The translations under genes and the position numbers were made by a program. A stretch of 64,000 nt of DNA, taken from NCBI GenBank assembly GCA_903916735.1, contig CAIWXX010000024.1, positions 62,001-126,000 on the forward strand. Direction: 5' to 3'. The stretch is from an uncultured Acidobacteriota bacterium (GTDB lineage: Bacteria; Acidobacteriota; CAIWXX01). This document shows, piece after piece, positions 18,288 through 27,902 of this stretch. Numbering within the stretch: position 1 is the stretch's first letter; each line of letters begins with the position of its first letter. The notes under the pieces are model-generated. The model was not told where the DNA came from. It ran no database searches and saw nothing but the letters and a program-made list of their open reading frames with translations.

Positions 18288-19757
18288 ATGGATCAACTTG
18301 TGAAAGACCTGAGCGCTCTTATTTCGAAAACCGTTGAGAACAATCTTTGGCGCCAGCGGCGCTGCTTCAATCTTATCCCCTCGGAAAACACGGCTTCATT
18401 GCTGGTGAAGCTTTGCGAAATCTCCGATCCATCCGGCCGCTACGCCGAACACAAAACGGTCCTGAAGAAAGAGATCGAGGCCCTGACCGGCACCGGTGCC
18501 CTCAAGGGAGATCAGGTCTACTATTATCAAGGCACGGATTTTATTTTCGACGTCGAAGAAAAGCTGAAAACCACTTTCGGTCAGTACATTGGCGCGTCTG
18601 AGGTCGAAACCCGGCCTATCAGCGGCCAGATGGCAAACGAGATCGTTTTCAAAGCCACAGTGAAATTCCTCGCTTCCAAACAGGAAGGATTCCCCCAACT
18701 CTCGGCCAGCGGACGACTGGCCTCAGTGATGAATAATAGCCTCAACTATGGCGGTCACCTCAGCGCCCAGCCCTTCGGAGCCCTCTTCAATTTCGCCGAG
18801 AGCGATGTGGTGAACTTCCCGCTGGAGGAGAAGAATTCATACAAAATCGACACGCAGAAAATGCTGGAATTAGTTGAACAGCATCGTCCATCCCTGATGG
18901 TCTTTGGTAAGAGCATGTTCCTGCATCCCGAACCGGTGCGAAGCCTTCGTCAGCACATTGATGGGATGGCCGGATACAGGCCTGTGATCATGTATGACGC
19001 CGCTCATGTTATGGGAATTCTAGGACCCGGATTCCAGGATCCTCTCGCCGAAGGCGCCGATGTCGTCACCGGATCGACCCACAAAACATTCTTCGGGCCT
19101 CAGCGCGGCATCATCGCCGCCAATCTTCCAAAAGAATCGCGCATGCGCAAGCTGTGGACTGAGATCAATGCCCGTGCTTTCCCGGGCTCAACCAGCAACC
19201 ACCACCTGGGGACGCAACTGGCGATGCTGGCCGCCACAATGGAAATGAACTATTTCAAGGCCGACTATCAGAAGCAAGTCCTGGCCAACGCCCGCGCTTT
19301 CGCAGCTTACTGCGCAGCGAGCGGCATCCCGGTTGAAGGTGGCGAGGCGGAAGGCTATACCAGAACACACCAGGTCATCATTCGAGTGAAAGCATATGGC
19401 GATGGAAAAGAGGTCGCCTCACGTCTCGAAGCCAATAACATCGTCACCAATTACCAGGCTCTGCCGAACGATGCAACGTTCTATCATCCAAGCGGCATAA
19501 GAATGGGCGTCTCCGAAATGACCCGCTTCGGGATGAAGGAGAAGGATTTCGAACCACTTGCTCGCTTCCTGGCCGACATCATCATCCACAAAAAGACGGT
19601 GGCGAAAGAAGTGGCGCAGTATCGCGAACATTTCCAGACGATGGGCTACTGCCTGCCTCCGGAAGAGACCATGAAAGTCGCGCCGGCTCTTTTGGAAAGC
19701 ATCTTCCCAAACCACGGGTATTTCCAATCATGTGCTGAAGCACTTCGCCGACTGTGA
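18288..19757 (+). CDS. serine hydroxymethyltransferase-like PLP enzyme
   Basis: A 489-residue fold-type I PLP enzyme, closest by eye to SHMT (glycine/serine interconversion with tetrahydrofolate). It shows NLIPSENTAS near the start, RYAEHK, DAAHVMG with Asp237 and His240 for the cofactor ring, and the STHKT motif whose Lys266 should form the Schiff base. It is longer than the usual ~415-430 residues and diverges at the C-terminus, so it may be a specialised SHMT-family aldolase rather than the housekeeping enzyme. C1 units from SHMT would feed the folate branch that the acs operon of this genome needs; that link is inference. It is flanked by an oxidoreductase remnant. Confidence 0.8.
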   Translation: MDQLVKDLSALISKTVENNLWRQRRCFNLIPSENTASLLVKLCEISDPSGRYAEHKTVLKKEIEALTGTGALKGDQVYYYQGTDFIFDVEEKLKTTFGQYIGASEVETRPISGQMANEIVFKATVKFLASKQEGFPQLSASGRLASVMNNSLNYGGHLSAQPFGALFNFAESDVVNFPLEEKNSYKIDTQKMLELVEQHRPSLMVFGKSMFLHPEPVRSLRQHIDGMAGYRPVIMYDAAHVMGILGPGFQDPLAEGADVVTGSTHKTFFGPQRGIIAANLPKESRMRKLWTEINARAFPGSTSNHHLGTQLAMLAATMEMNYFKADYQKQVLANARAFAAYCAASGIPVEGGEAEGYTRTHQVIIRVKAYGDGKEVASRLEANNIVTNYQALPNDATFYHPSGIRMGVSEMTRFGMKEKDFEPLARFLADIIIHKKTVAKEVAQYREHFQTMGYCLPPEETMKVAPALLESIFPNHGYFQSCAEALRRL

Positions 19758-19762
19758 CGGAA

Positions 19763-21613
19763 TCAGGCATCCGGCAGAGCATAAAGGACTGCAACAATGC
19801 CCGTCCGCCCCATCTTTCTCCAATAGCGACGGTCATCCCGGTAAAAGGGGGAGAGTTGGAGAAATTCCTTAAATACGCTCGATGGATTGAAGAGCACGTA
19901 GCGAATACCATGAGATAAAAGCATTCGGCGAACATCTATCGGCTTGACGCTCTGGTCGAAGAGGAACTTGACTTCGGGGCTCCAGACGAGGACTGGATCG
20001 AATTCCGTCTTCGAAAGAGCGGCGTGCACATACGTGCTTTCGGTGAGTATCCTCCCACCAGAGCCGAGAATATGCCGAAGCTCTTCGGGGAGCCTTGGCT
20101 CGGCATATTGAAACTCAACGCGTTTTGTTGCAATGAACGCCCACTCACGGGATGGCAGCCGAAGAGGATTAAAAGGCAGTAATACAGTATTGACAATGCA
20201 CCAACCCAATGCAAGAAGCAACACTCCGAGAGCTCCAGCTTTCATCCTCGGAGAACGGGTGATACGACTAAGAAATCCACCGGCGGGAACCGAGAGTAAT
20301 ACCAGGGCAGGATTGAGGACTCGAGCAGAGTAAATGACACCGCCGGCTGTATAGCCGACCGACTGCATCCATAATCCAAGAATGCAGATTGAGGAGATCA
20401 AATAATAGCCATAACGCCGCAACTCAAGAAGACAGCCTGGCAGGCCAAACAGGGGTGGCAGAATCGCGAAGAGAAAGAAATATCCGAGAAGAGAAAGCCA
20501 TTCGGAGGAGGTGTTGTTCCAGAGAGTGTGATAATGATTATGTGTTTCCATCATCAACACATGGACGGCATTAACCGGGAAAAAACCTGTCAGCGGGAGG
20601 CTGAAAAGTGGATTGCCCGTCATGATCCAAGTTCTCAAATACCATGGAAATGAAATCGCGACGGTGCAGATCGAGAATAAAAACAGATCCTTGCGCGATC
20701 GTCGCAACCACAAGAGCACCAGCCAACCACATGGGATGAACACCCACCCATACTCCCGCGACAACACTCCAACCGATGCAGACAACCCGGCCAAAATCAT
20801 CGATGCCGAATGACTCTTTTGCTCGACGGAAGAAAGAAAATAGATCATCGCGATTATTGACAAAGCCGTCATCCCGGTTTCCTGCCCAATAGCCACCGAC
20901 TTGACAAAGAGCGGTGTCGATGCAAGAACCGCACAGGCCATCGCTCCGGCTTGCGTCCCATAGAGTCGTCGGGCGAGTTTGTAAACAAAGGCCATGATGC
21001 AAATAAACTGGAACATAATAAAGAAGCTGGTTAATTCCGGACGGCGTTCCCCAATAGCAGCATATAACCACCAGTATGAGATCGAGACAATCGGTGGTAT
21101 TGAATCGACGAATGAATAGTAATGAAAGTCGGCCTGGGTTACTGGAGGGTAAAAATCCAATCGCTCGAGCCTCAGCAACTGCACGGCCAGGAAATCCCAG
21201 CGAAAGACGGTATCATAGCCGGAGAGAGGTTGGATGATACAGCGAGCCAGCAAAATGGTGCCGATAATCAACACACTCGAAATCAAAATCAATTGATATT
21301 GATCGGCGGCCAGGAGGTGTCTCTCGATAGTGAACAAACCAAGAACAGATCTCCTGCAGAAAGGGAATGCTCCCAGGGCCACGATTACGATTGCCATCTC
21401 ACACATCAGGACATACCCGAATCGAATGGGCAATCCAGCGACATCAAGCCCGATAACCGTATAGAAGAGAACCAGGGTCGAGATCAGGAACCCGGAACAA
21501 AACCGTGCAGTGCTGTTCAGAAGCACAGAGATGACATAGCCAGGGAGGAAGAAACCGATAGTGGCTGCCGGAAGAAAGGCAAAAACGTCGAGAAACCCGC
21601 TCGTCAAAGTCAT
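19763..21613 (-). CDS. polytopic membrane glycosyltransferase-like protein
   Basis: A 616-residue protein with at least ten hydrophobic helices over the first ~475 residues and a ~140-residue soluble C-terminal domain. The topology, and an early loop acidic residue within FRWDFLAVQLL, resemble the GT-C (PMT/ArnT/PIG-M-like) lipid-linked sugar transferases. No single diagnostic motif lets me name the donor or acceptor. The gene faces the SHMT-like gene tail to tail, with only five bases between the two stops. Confidence 0.65.
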   Translation of the reverse strand: MTLTSGFLDVFAFLPAATIGFFLPGYVISVLLNSTARFCSGFLISTLVLFYTVIGLDVAGLPIRFGYVLMCEMAIVIVALGAFPFCRRSVLGLFTIERHLLAADQYQLILISSVLIIGTILLARCIIQPLSGYDTVFRWDFLAVQLLRLERLDFYPPVTQADFHYYSFVDSIPPIVSISYWWLYAAIGERRPELTSFFIMFQFICIMAFVYKLARRLYGTQAGAMACAVLASTPLFVKSVAIGQETGMTALSIIAMIYFLSSVEQKSHSASMILAGLSASVGVLSREYGWVFIPCGWLVLLWLRRSRKDLFLFSICTVAISFPWYLRTWIMTGNPLFSLPLTGFFPVNAVHVLMMETHNHYHTLWNNTSSEWLSLLGYFFLFAILPPLFGLPGCLLELRRYGYYLISSICILGLWMQSVGYTAGGVIYSARVLNPALVLLSVPAGGFLSRITRSPRMKAGALGVLLLALGWCIVNTVLLPFNPLRLPSREWAFIATKRVEFQYAEPRLPEELRHILGSGGRILTESTYVHAALSKTEFDPVLVWSPEVKFLFDQSVKPIDVRRMLLSHGIRYVLFNPSSVFKEFLQLSPFYRDDRRYWRKMGRTGIVAVLYALPDA

Positions 21614-21872
21614 CGTCGGTATGTTGACATATGGATCTGTGTCAGAAACTCGCCAGATAAAACCTTATTGGGATCTAGCGAACTATCAAGGTGCCCTTGG
21701 CAATCCGTGCGTTGCAAAGTCCCTTGCGGAGGGAGGTGGCAGCAGGCCAGAGGCTCGCCCTCCTTCCATCCGGGCGAGGGAATCGCGAGGAATAGGGGAG
21801 CGAAAGTGTTGCCGACAAGGGAGCCTGCACTGGCCTTATGTCTCAATCTGGATTACTCGCCATCTCTCCGTC

Positions 21873-23309
21873 CTAATAATTCCGGCCATAGATTTTTTGG
21901 AGGAGCTCTGCGTCGATTGTCTCGTCCAAGTAGATGTTCTGATCCAAATGAGTGAAACGCTCATTCATCCTGCGCCTCGCGATGCGTTGTATGTTCACCA
22001 GGTGCATGGCAGTGATATTGTCAGTGGTAGTGTTCTTTCCTCCAGAGCCACAGCTGAGAGTGAAGGAAGGATGCAGGGTATTGTAGATTCCTCCGAGAGC
22101 CCCTTGGGAGGATGGGGTATTGACGATGATCCTCCCGGCGTTCATCAGGGTCGCGAATTGTTTGATTTTGCTTTCATCGTTCGAAAAGATGCTGACAGTG
22201 TGGCCGAGTCCGCCGTGGTAATTCAGATCGAGGCACAGCTTGACGGCGTCGTCAAACCCATCGACGACGTAGAAAGCCAGAATGGGCGCCAGGATCTCGG
22301 AGGAGAGTGGGTATACATCCCCGACTCCGGAGATGGGGGCGATGAGGAGAGTTGTATCGGGAGGCACCGAAATGCCGGCCTTGTATGCGATTGCTGTGGC
22401 GGGCCTGCCGATGACGGTCACACGCATGACCCCATTCTCCTGATCAAAAGCTATGGGGCCCAGGAGGCCAACCTCCTCTTGAGAAAGAAAATAGGCTTTA
22501 CGGTGCTTGAACTGTTCGATGACCTGGCCGGCGATGCTTCGTTCGACGACAACGGCTTGTTCACTGGCGCAGACGGTCCCATTATCAAATGTTTTTGACA
22601 GGAACACTTGTTCGACGGCAAATGGGATATCGGCGGTCGGTTCAATGAAAGCCGGAACGTTGCCAGAGCCAACGCCAATGGTTGGCGTGCCGGAAAGATA
22701 CGCAGCTTTGACGAATGCACCTCCTCCTGTCGCGATGATCAATGCCAGGTTCTTGTGCCTCATCAGCTCTTGTGTTTGCTCTCGGGACATCCTGCCGGTG
22801 CACTGGATGCAATCCTCGGGCGCATCCTCGCTGAGCGCGGCCTCGTAACAGACCCTCGCTGTTTCCTGCACACAATTCTGAACGAAGCCGGGTGAGTGAA
22901 TGATAATTGGATTTCTAGTTTTCATCGCAATGAGACATTTGAAAAGAACCGTCGATGTCGGGTTGGTCACGGGAACAATGGCGAAGAGTGGGCCGAGTGG
23001 CTGGGCGATTTCAACGATACCACGAACATGATCCTCGGAGATGATACCGACTGTCTTGAGATCTTTGATGTCCTCGTACACGAGTTGTGTCGCGATGACG
23101 TTCTTGATGACCTTATCTTTCCACTTACCGATTTCCGTCTCTTCAGCAGCCATTTTCGCGAGTCTGATTCGCTGGTCGAACCCTGCCTTGTAAACCGCTC
23201 GCACGATACGATCGGTCTGCTTCTGATCCAGTTGAGTGAAAACAGCGGCTGCTCGAACGGCCCGCTGCATGATTTGTTCGGCCCTGCTGAGTGTTTCTTC
23301 CTGCATCAT
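21873..23309 (-). CDS. acylating acetaldehyde dehydrogenase (AdhE N-domain / EutE type)
   Basis: A 478-residue CoA-acylating aldehyde dehydrogenase, interconverting acetyl-CoA and acetaldehyde with NAD(H). It shows PLGPLFAIVPVTNPTST, the nucleotide-binding ATGGGAFVKAAY and GVGSGNVPAFIE stretches, and FDNGTVCASEQ with catalytic Cys247. It has the length of the aldehyde dehydrogenase half of AdhE, but no iron alcohol dehydrogenase domain follows. No microcompartment shell genes are nearby, so a free cytosolic enzyme is likelier than an encapsulated EutE. With the CODH/ACS-type operon at the end of the window it could let acetyl-CoA serve as an electron sink, which is inference. Confidence 0.87.
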   Translation of the reverse strand: MMQEETLSRAEQIMQRAVRAAAVFTQLDQKQTDRIVRAVYKAGFDQRIRLAKMAAEETEIGKWKDKVIKNVIATQLVYEDIKDLKTVGIISEDHVRGIVEIAQPLGPLFAIVPVTNPTSTVLFKCLIAMKTRNPIIIHSPGFVQNCVQETARVCYEAALSEDAPEDCIQCTGRMSREQTQELMRHKNLALIIATGGGAFVKAAYLSGTPTIGVGSGNVPAFIEPTADIPFAVEQVFLSKTFDNGTVCASEQAVVVERSIAGQVIEQFKHRKAYFLSQEEVGLLGPIAFDQENGVMRVTVIGRPATAIAYKAGISVPPDTTLLIAPISGVGDVYPLSSEILAPILAFYVVDGFDDAVKLCLDLNYHGGLGHTVSIFSNDESKIKQFATLMNAGRIIVNTPSSQGALGGIYNTLHPSFTLSCGSGGKNTTTDNITAMHLVNIQRIARRRMNERFTHLDQNIYLDETIDAELLQKIYGRNY

Positions 23310-23838
23310 CGGTCATCCCACCCTTTTACCATGCGATCGAGAAGAGAGAAGCATCGTCTCAGTACTTTCTCTCTCCGGCCACTTTCAGGCCGCGGGCTGG
23401 ACATCCCTGAAATCCCAGCTCTTCCGAAGAGTACTGGTGTGACGACTGAATTGTCAAACATCAAAATGACCGTCTTGATCAGGTCCGATGCGAAAGGGAC
23501 CAAATGGATTCGGTTTGGACGATCGGGATCGATGAGATCGTTGCAGATCCGAAACCACTGCTGGGATCATTTCATCTCGTCGATGAGATGGTTCTGCACT
23601 TCATCCGGAGACACTGCAATTGCAGGTAAAATTCCTTTCTTATTACGACGGCGGAAGTGAGTCCATCATCTGGCGGCATTGAATCACTCCATCTGAATGA
23701 ACCAGGATGCCGACAGGGACGCGAAAATCATTGACAGAGCCGCCGGCTGAATTTATGGTTTCACTGTGTTTCGCGGTCATCTCCTCGATATCCAGGCCAT
23801 CAGCGGACAATTTGTATGTCCAGAAAAGAGGCAACCTC
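23310..23838. other. ~530 bases with only weak coding signals
   Basis: Two short open frames look faintly coding but lack further support. One is a 41-codon plus-strand frame at 23504-23629 with AAGGGA about five bases before its ATG. The other is a minus-strand frame ending at 23643 that reads plausibly (LSADGLDIEEMTAKHSE) but has no ribosome site. Nothing else stands out. Confidence 0.3.
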
Positions 23839-24006
23839 ATGGAATTTCTTAATTTCGTGCTGATATTCTTGACGGGCTATTTGGTTTTGAAGAAACCTGA
23901 GAAGGAGAAAACGGCCTTCTCACTTCTTGTCATCATCGTTCTCTACATGGTCATTCACTTCTTGATCGGATCGAGAGGATCGATCCTTCCGCCGGTGAAC
24001 TACTGA
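23839..24006 (+). CDS. small membrane protein, 55 residues
   Basis: The encoded peptide has a hydrophobic helix at about 1-16 (FLNFVLIFLTGYLVL), a short charged loop (KKPEKEKT) and a second helix (FSLLVIIVLYMVIHFLI). The ATG is preceded by AGAGG at a suitable distance. It ends 32 bases before the DsbB-like gene on the same strand, suggesting co-transcription and perhaps a subunit or accessory role in the membrane. I do not recognise a family. Confidence 0.55.
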   Translation: MEFLNFVLIFLTGYLVLKKPEKEKTAFSLLVIIVLYMVIHFLIGSRGSILPPVNY

Positions 24007-24038
24007 TCCTTGCGGATCGAGCATCAAGGACAGCTAAG

Positions 24039-25520
24039 ATGAAAAAAGAAACTTTCACGATGCTTCTGTCATTGGCCGTCATCGCCATCCTGGTCATTCC
24101 GGTGGGAACATCCGTGTTCATTCTCGGCTTCATTTTCGGAGATTCGCCCTGTGTTCTGTGTTGGGCGCAACGAACGGGAATGGTGATCATCTCACTGATC
24201 GGTATTTTCATTCTGCGATATGGGCCTCGGCCGAGATATCTGGGGTTGGGGATTCTCGTTGGAGCCGCCGGCATCTACATGAGCCTCCGACATTCCTCGC
24301 TCCATATCCTCCGAGATGTCGGGCAGGGGTTCAGCATTGAGATACTCGGAGCTCACACATACATCTGGGCGCTATTTATTTACTGGTTCTGTGTCGTCGC
24401 CATCGGCATCGCCCTCCTGCTGATGAAGGAGGGAGATGCGACAGGCTCTATCAATGAGCTTGGCGTGCTCGGGAAGATAGCCCAATGGGCCTTTTTCATC
24501 GTCGTCGGCGCCAATATCTTCCAGGCGGTGACGAGCACCGGGCCGCCGCCATTTATGGGACAGAGTGATCCCGTCCGCTATTCCTTTAATCCAAAGAGAT
24601 GGGTCTGGTCGCTTGAGGAATGGGAGCCTTATCCAATTTCCTTTCGTGGCCGATGGGCCATTGACAAACCCAGCATCAGCACTCTGGACAGCGATCCTCG
24701 GAGAGGCCCCTTGGCGAATCTGAGAGAAATCCGGGTGAAAAAGCACGAGACGCTTTCCCTTAACTTGAACGGCGATGTAACGGATATCGCCTACAACGAT
24801 CTGACGGATCAATTCCTGTTGACCACGAAGCGAGGCGGTGTCTACATCATCGATGGCGCGATGAGAGAAATATCTCGCTACACCGTGATCGATCCAGGGT
24901 TCTCCATCGACCTGAGTGAACTCAATGGAGCCGCTTTTATCGACAGCCAGACGGTTGCAGTCCTGGCCGACAATAAGAGCTATGTCATTCTCAAGAAAAA
25001 CGATAAGGCCGATGCCGACAAGAATTACCGATTTTTCTTGGAATCATTTGACAGGGTTGATGAAATAGATCGATCGCGTTTTTCCACGATACGAGCAAAG
25101 ATGATGTATGTCATGTCCCTCGGATATGATGCGGCCGGCAGCTCTTTTTACACGATCACGGTTCCAAATAACAGACATAAGAAGTTGGTCATCTCTCGTT
25201 TCGACAAAGAGGATATGACCCTCTCTGAAGAATATTCCCCAACAATATCATCTCAATCCGGCCTCCAACTCAAAGATACGAAGCGAAGCATCGATGAATA
25301 CTATGTCACCGGCATCGCCATTAAAAACGGCCTTATGTACGCCATCAGTGCAGCCTATCATACGCTTCTGGTCATCGATCTTGAGAAGCGGGAAATCATC
25401 TCTGCCGACGCCGTGGACGGGATTTCAAAGCCCAACGGCATCGCGATCAAGGGGGCTGATCTCTACATCATCGGAGACAAGAACGACGTTGACATTATCG
25501 ATCTGCCCCTCAGCAATTAG
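24039..25520 (+). CDS. DsbB-like membrane protein fused to a propeller-like domain
   Basis: A 493-residue protein. Residues 1-165 have five hydrophobic segments, with a CVLC motif (Cys38, Cys41) followed by WAQR after the first helix, as in the disulphide oxidoreductase DsbB, which passes electrons from DsbA to quinone. The second periplasmic cysteine pair of DsbB is absent; the only other cysteine lies within a membrane helix. Residues about 230-493 repeat beta-rich phrases (DVTDIAYNDLTDQFLLTT, NGAAFIDSQTVAVLAD, VTGIAIKNGLMYAIS, KPNGIAIKGADLYIIG), suggesting a periplasmic propeller of the SdiA-regulated/NHL kind. The fusion is unfamiliar to me. A 55-residue membrane protein gene lies just upstream. 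Confidence 0.75.
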   Translation: MKKETFTMLLSLAVIAILVIPVGTSVFILGFIFGDSPCVLCWAQRTGMVIISLIGIFILRYGPRPRYLGLGILVGAAGIYMSLRHSSLHILRDVGQGFSIEILGAHTYIWALFIYWFCVVAIGIALLLMKEGDATGSINELGVLGKIAQWAFFIVVGANIFQAVTSTGPPPFMGQSDPVRYSFNPKRWVWSLEEWEPYPISFRGRWAIDKPSISTLDSDPRRGPLANLREIRVKKHETLSLNLNGDVTDIAYNDLTDQFLLTTKRGGVYIIDGAMREISRYTVIDPGFSIDLSELNGAAFIDSQTVAVLADNKSYVILKKNDKADADKNYRFFLESFDRVDEIDRSRFSTIRAKMMYVMSLGYDAAGSSFYTITVPNNRHKKLVISRFDKEDMTLSEEYSPTISSQSGLQLKDTKRSIDEYYVTGIAIKNGLMYAISAAYHTLLVIDLEKREIISADAVDGISKPNGIAIKGADLYIIGDKNDVDIIDLPLSN

Positions 25521-25732
25521 AATGGCCCCGAGGATCGACCAGGCGGCCTCTCAGCCGGGGTTGGAATGATCGCCAGAGGGGGGGGGGATTAGCAGCCGTC
25601 ACCTGCCCGGCGGATTTCAGGCAATTTGAATTTCGCATCATGCAGTTGTAGCAAAAATTTCAAAGTTGGCCTCGGCGCCCAATGCCGATCACACCCGGCA
25701 GCGCATGCCGTTACTCGCGGCGGGCAAGAAAA

Positions 25733-26221
25733 TCAGATTGACCGAGATGTCATCTTACGTTTTCCGGCCAGCTTCTCAAAAACCTTCGCGATCCTCCGTG
25801 CTCGAGTCTCCTGCTTCTTGGCACTGTTGATCCAGTCCACCCATTCACGTTTATGACTGTATGACATTCGATCGAACGCCTCCCAGAGGGGCCTGGAACT
25901 CTTCAGCGTCCTCTCCAAATCAAGTGGAACCTCCATGATGCGCGGTGTATCGTCAATAGCTAGCACAAGTGAAACGCAGTCTCCGGCCATCACACCGGAT
26001 GTTTTCTGCATCTGCTTGTTGACGAGCATCATATGCTGGCCTCGCGACGTCGGAAAGACGGATGTTCGAATCGGCACTCCATTGATTGTGCCGACGACAG
26101 GCACTTTTCCGCGCGTACCGATTTTCCTGCCGGCCGATTTCGGCAGGTACAAACACAGCCAGCCCTGGCCTTTTTCAAGCATCGCCCGGAATCTGATCTC
26201 CTTAGGGGGATTTTCGGACAT
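25733..26221 (-). CDS. DUF1905/YdeI-like (OmdA) protein
   Basis: A 162-residue cytoplasmic protein. The N-terminal half is a small beta-barrel DUF1905 domain (IRFRAMLEKGQGWLCLYLP, then GKVPVVGTINGVPIRTSVFP). The C-terminal half is the bacteriocin-resistance-type YdeI/OmdA helix region (YSHKREWVDWINSAKKQETRARRI). The biochemical role of the family is unclear. The frame extends ten codons further upstream, but the ATG at 26221 has AAGGAGG seven bases before it, which decides the start. Confidence 0.85.
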   Translation of the reverse strand: MSENPPKEIRFRAMLEKGQGWLCLYLPKSAGRKIGTRGKVPVVGTINGVPIRTSVFPTSRGQHMMLVNKQMQKTSGVMAGDCVSLVLAIDDTPRIMEVPLDLERTLKSSRPLWEAFDRMSYSHKREWVDWINSAKKQETRARRIAKVFEKLAGKRKMTSRSI

Positions 26222-26251
26222 GTGGGATCCTCCTTCTGAGTCCTGCGGCAT

Positions 26252-26729
26252 CGACGGCTTTCTGGAACAACTTCAGGTTTACTTGGCTCTCCCGAGATGC
26301 ATATTATGCTCGCTTGTCTATTCTATCTCTTGAAAGGCCGCTGAGAAAAGCTCCCTTCGTCAAGGGATGATAACCTCCACTTCGACTTCGGAAGAGTCAG
26401 CATATCCTATTTGCAAGCGCCGGGAAAGAGGTTTGCTAACCCTCTCTTCTGCGCGCAAGAATCATTGCATTGAGGCGCTGGCAATCACTGTTAATGCGAA
26501 TGTTGCTCAAGAGAAATTTCAGCTAATTGATAGAAGTCACGTATCGCTTAATCTCATCCTTGTTAATATTCGTACCCGTACCCATGCCCGTTCCTTAAGA
26601 CTTGTCATCGATCCTCCAAATCGAGTCTGGAACGGGCACCGGTTTTTTCATCGGTGCCTTGGCGGATTATTGTCAAAACGGCACTTCAAGTTGTGTTCGA
26701 ACGAACTTCACTACTGCCTGTCGCCGTTG
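26252..26729. other. intergenic stretch, no gene seen
   Basis: About 480 bases between two minus-strand genes. One inverted repeat, GGCACCG-N10-CGGTGCC at 26635-26658, lies about 70 bases past the end of the FHA gene. The T-run is in its loop rather than after the stem, so terminator function is doubtful. Confidence 0.35.
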
Positions 26730-27806
26730 TTAGAGAGAACTTCCACAAGCGGCACAGTAGCGGTGGCGTGAATCCGTTGCCCCCGAGCATTTGGGGCACG
26801 AGCGTCCACTGCCTTCCCGCGCCAGCTCGCCCCCACAGCTTCCACAGAAAACTGCGTCGGGGGGAAGCGTCATATGACACCATTGACAGATGATGTTACG
26901 CAGGTCTGGCATTTCAGGCTGACGAGAAGCTTGATGGTCCGGCCCCGCCATGAACGATTCCGGCAGCCCTGCCGGAGTCGGGCCAGGCCGGGAAATTCTC
27001 TCAACCCGCTGCCCTAGAACCGGCTGTGGAGGAGGACCCGCATCGGCTCTTGCCCTTTTTGGCTGCTCAAGCGGTGCGGGGTCTCCCGCTTTTTCGAAGA
27101 TCAGATCAAACGGGCCCAGATGAAATTCATCTCCATGCTGCAACAGCTTCCGTTCGATTCTCTGGTTCTTAATGAAAATGCCGTTGGCACTGCCCATGTC
27201 GATGAGGTGCAGGCCTTCCGGAGCCGCTTCAATCCGGGCATGAAAGCGCGAGACCATGGTATCGTCCAGAATGAGATTGCAGGTCGGATCCCGCCCTATC
27301 TGAAAAGGAATGGCATCGAGCCGGGCATCCTGCCATTTCCCTCGAATTTCACCAGCATGCCGCCAGCGAAGGCGAAATGAATCGACAGACGATTGTGACG
27401 CCGCGGATTCAGCTTTCTGATGGATGTCCGCCGCTTGCCTGACATGCAATTCAGGCGTCGCCACCGGCTGGCGCAATTCAGGCTTGATGACGGTGCTCGC
27501 AGAGAATGAGCAATCAGCAAGCTCAAGAAAAAGAGACCCGATTGTGAACTGGTCGCCTACGGAGAGCCTTCTTCGCATAATGCGCTTGCCATTGACCCAT
27601 GTGCCATTTGTGCTGTTACTGTCGACAAGCAGCACGTCGCTCCCGTTCACCTGGATTTGCGCATGATGTCGTGAAACACCCTCTTCATCCAAGCGCACTC
27701 GATTATCCCGCTCCCGGCCGAGTGAAGTTGACCCTGTTTCCAGCTTGATCTCACGAAGGCCCTCAGGCTTTTCCTGTTTCCAAATTCTTAAGTATAGAGT
27801 GGGCAT
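26730..27806 (-). CDS. double FHA-domain protein with C-terminal zinc ribbons
   Basis: A 358-residue cytoplasmic protein. The first FHA domain (about 25-100) shows SLGRERDN, GVSRHHAQI and NSTNGTWVNGKRI. The second (about 165-240) shows QIGRDPTCN, MVSRFHARI and GSANGIFIKNQRI. FHA domains bind phosphothreonine peptides, so this protein may read the output of Ser/Thr kinases such as the one at 4 kb. A Pro-rich linker leads to two CxxC pairs forming a double zinc ribbon at the C-terminus (CQWC, CGSC, CPKC, CAAC). The neighbouring minus-strand gene upstream also opens with such ribbons. No ligand is known. Confidence 0.87.
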   Translation of the reverse strand: MPTLYLRIWKQEKPEGLREIKLETGSTSLGRERDNRVRLDEEGVSRHHAQIQVNGSDVLLVDSNSTNGTWVNGKRIMRRRLSVGDQFTIGSLFLELADCSFSASTVIKPELRQPVATPELHVRQAADIHQKAESAASQSSVDSFRLRWRHAGEIRGKWQDARLDAIPFQIGRDPTCNLILDDTMVSRFHARIEAAPEGLHLIDMGSANGIFIKNQRIERKLLQHGDEFHLGPFDLIFEKAGDPAPLEQPKRARADAGPPPQPVLGQRVERISRPGPTPAGLPESFMAGPDHQASRQPEMPDLRNIICQWCHMTLPPDAVFCGSCGGELAREGSGRSCPKCSGATDSRHRYCAACGSSL

Positions 27807-27902
27807 CGCTATCTATGGCTCACAATGAGATGAGATTGATGGCGCGAGGAGACGGCAGTGAAAATGAAAAGATGCATCTGAACCCCTTGTACAGATACCG
27901 CC

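Noticed and set aside
21873-23309. Bacterial microcompartment locus suggested by the acylating aldehyde dehydrogenase.
   Set aside because: No shell-protein genes or encapsulation partners are nearby.
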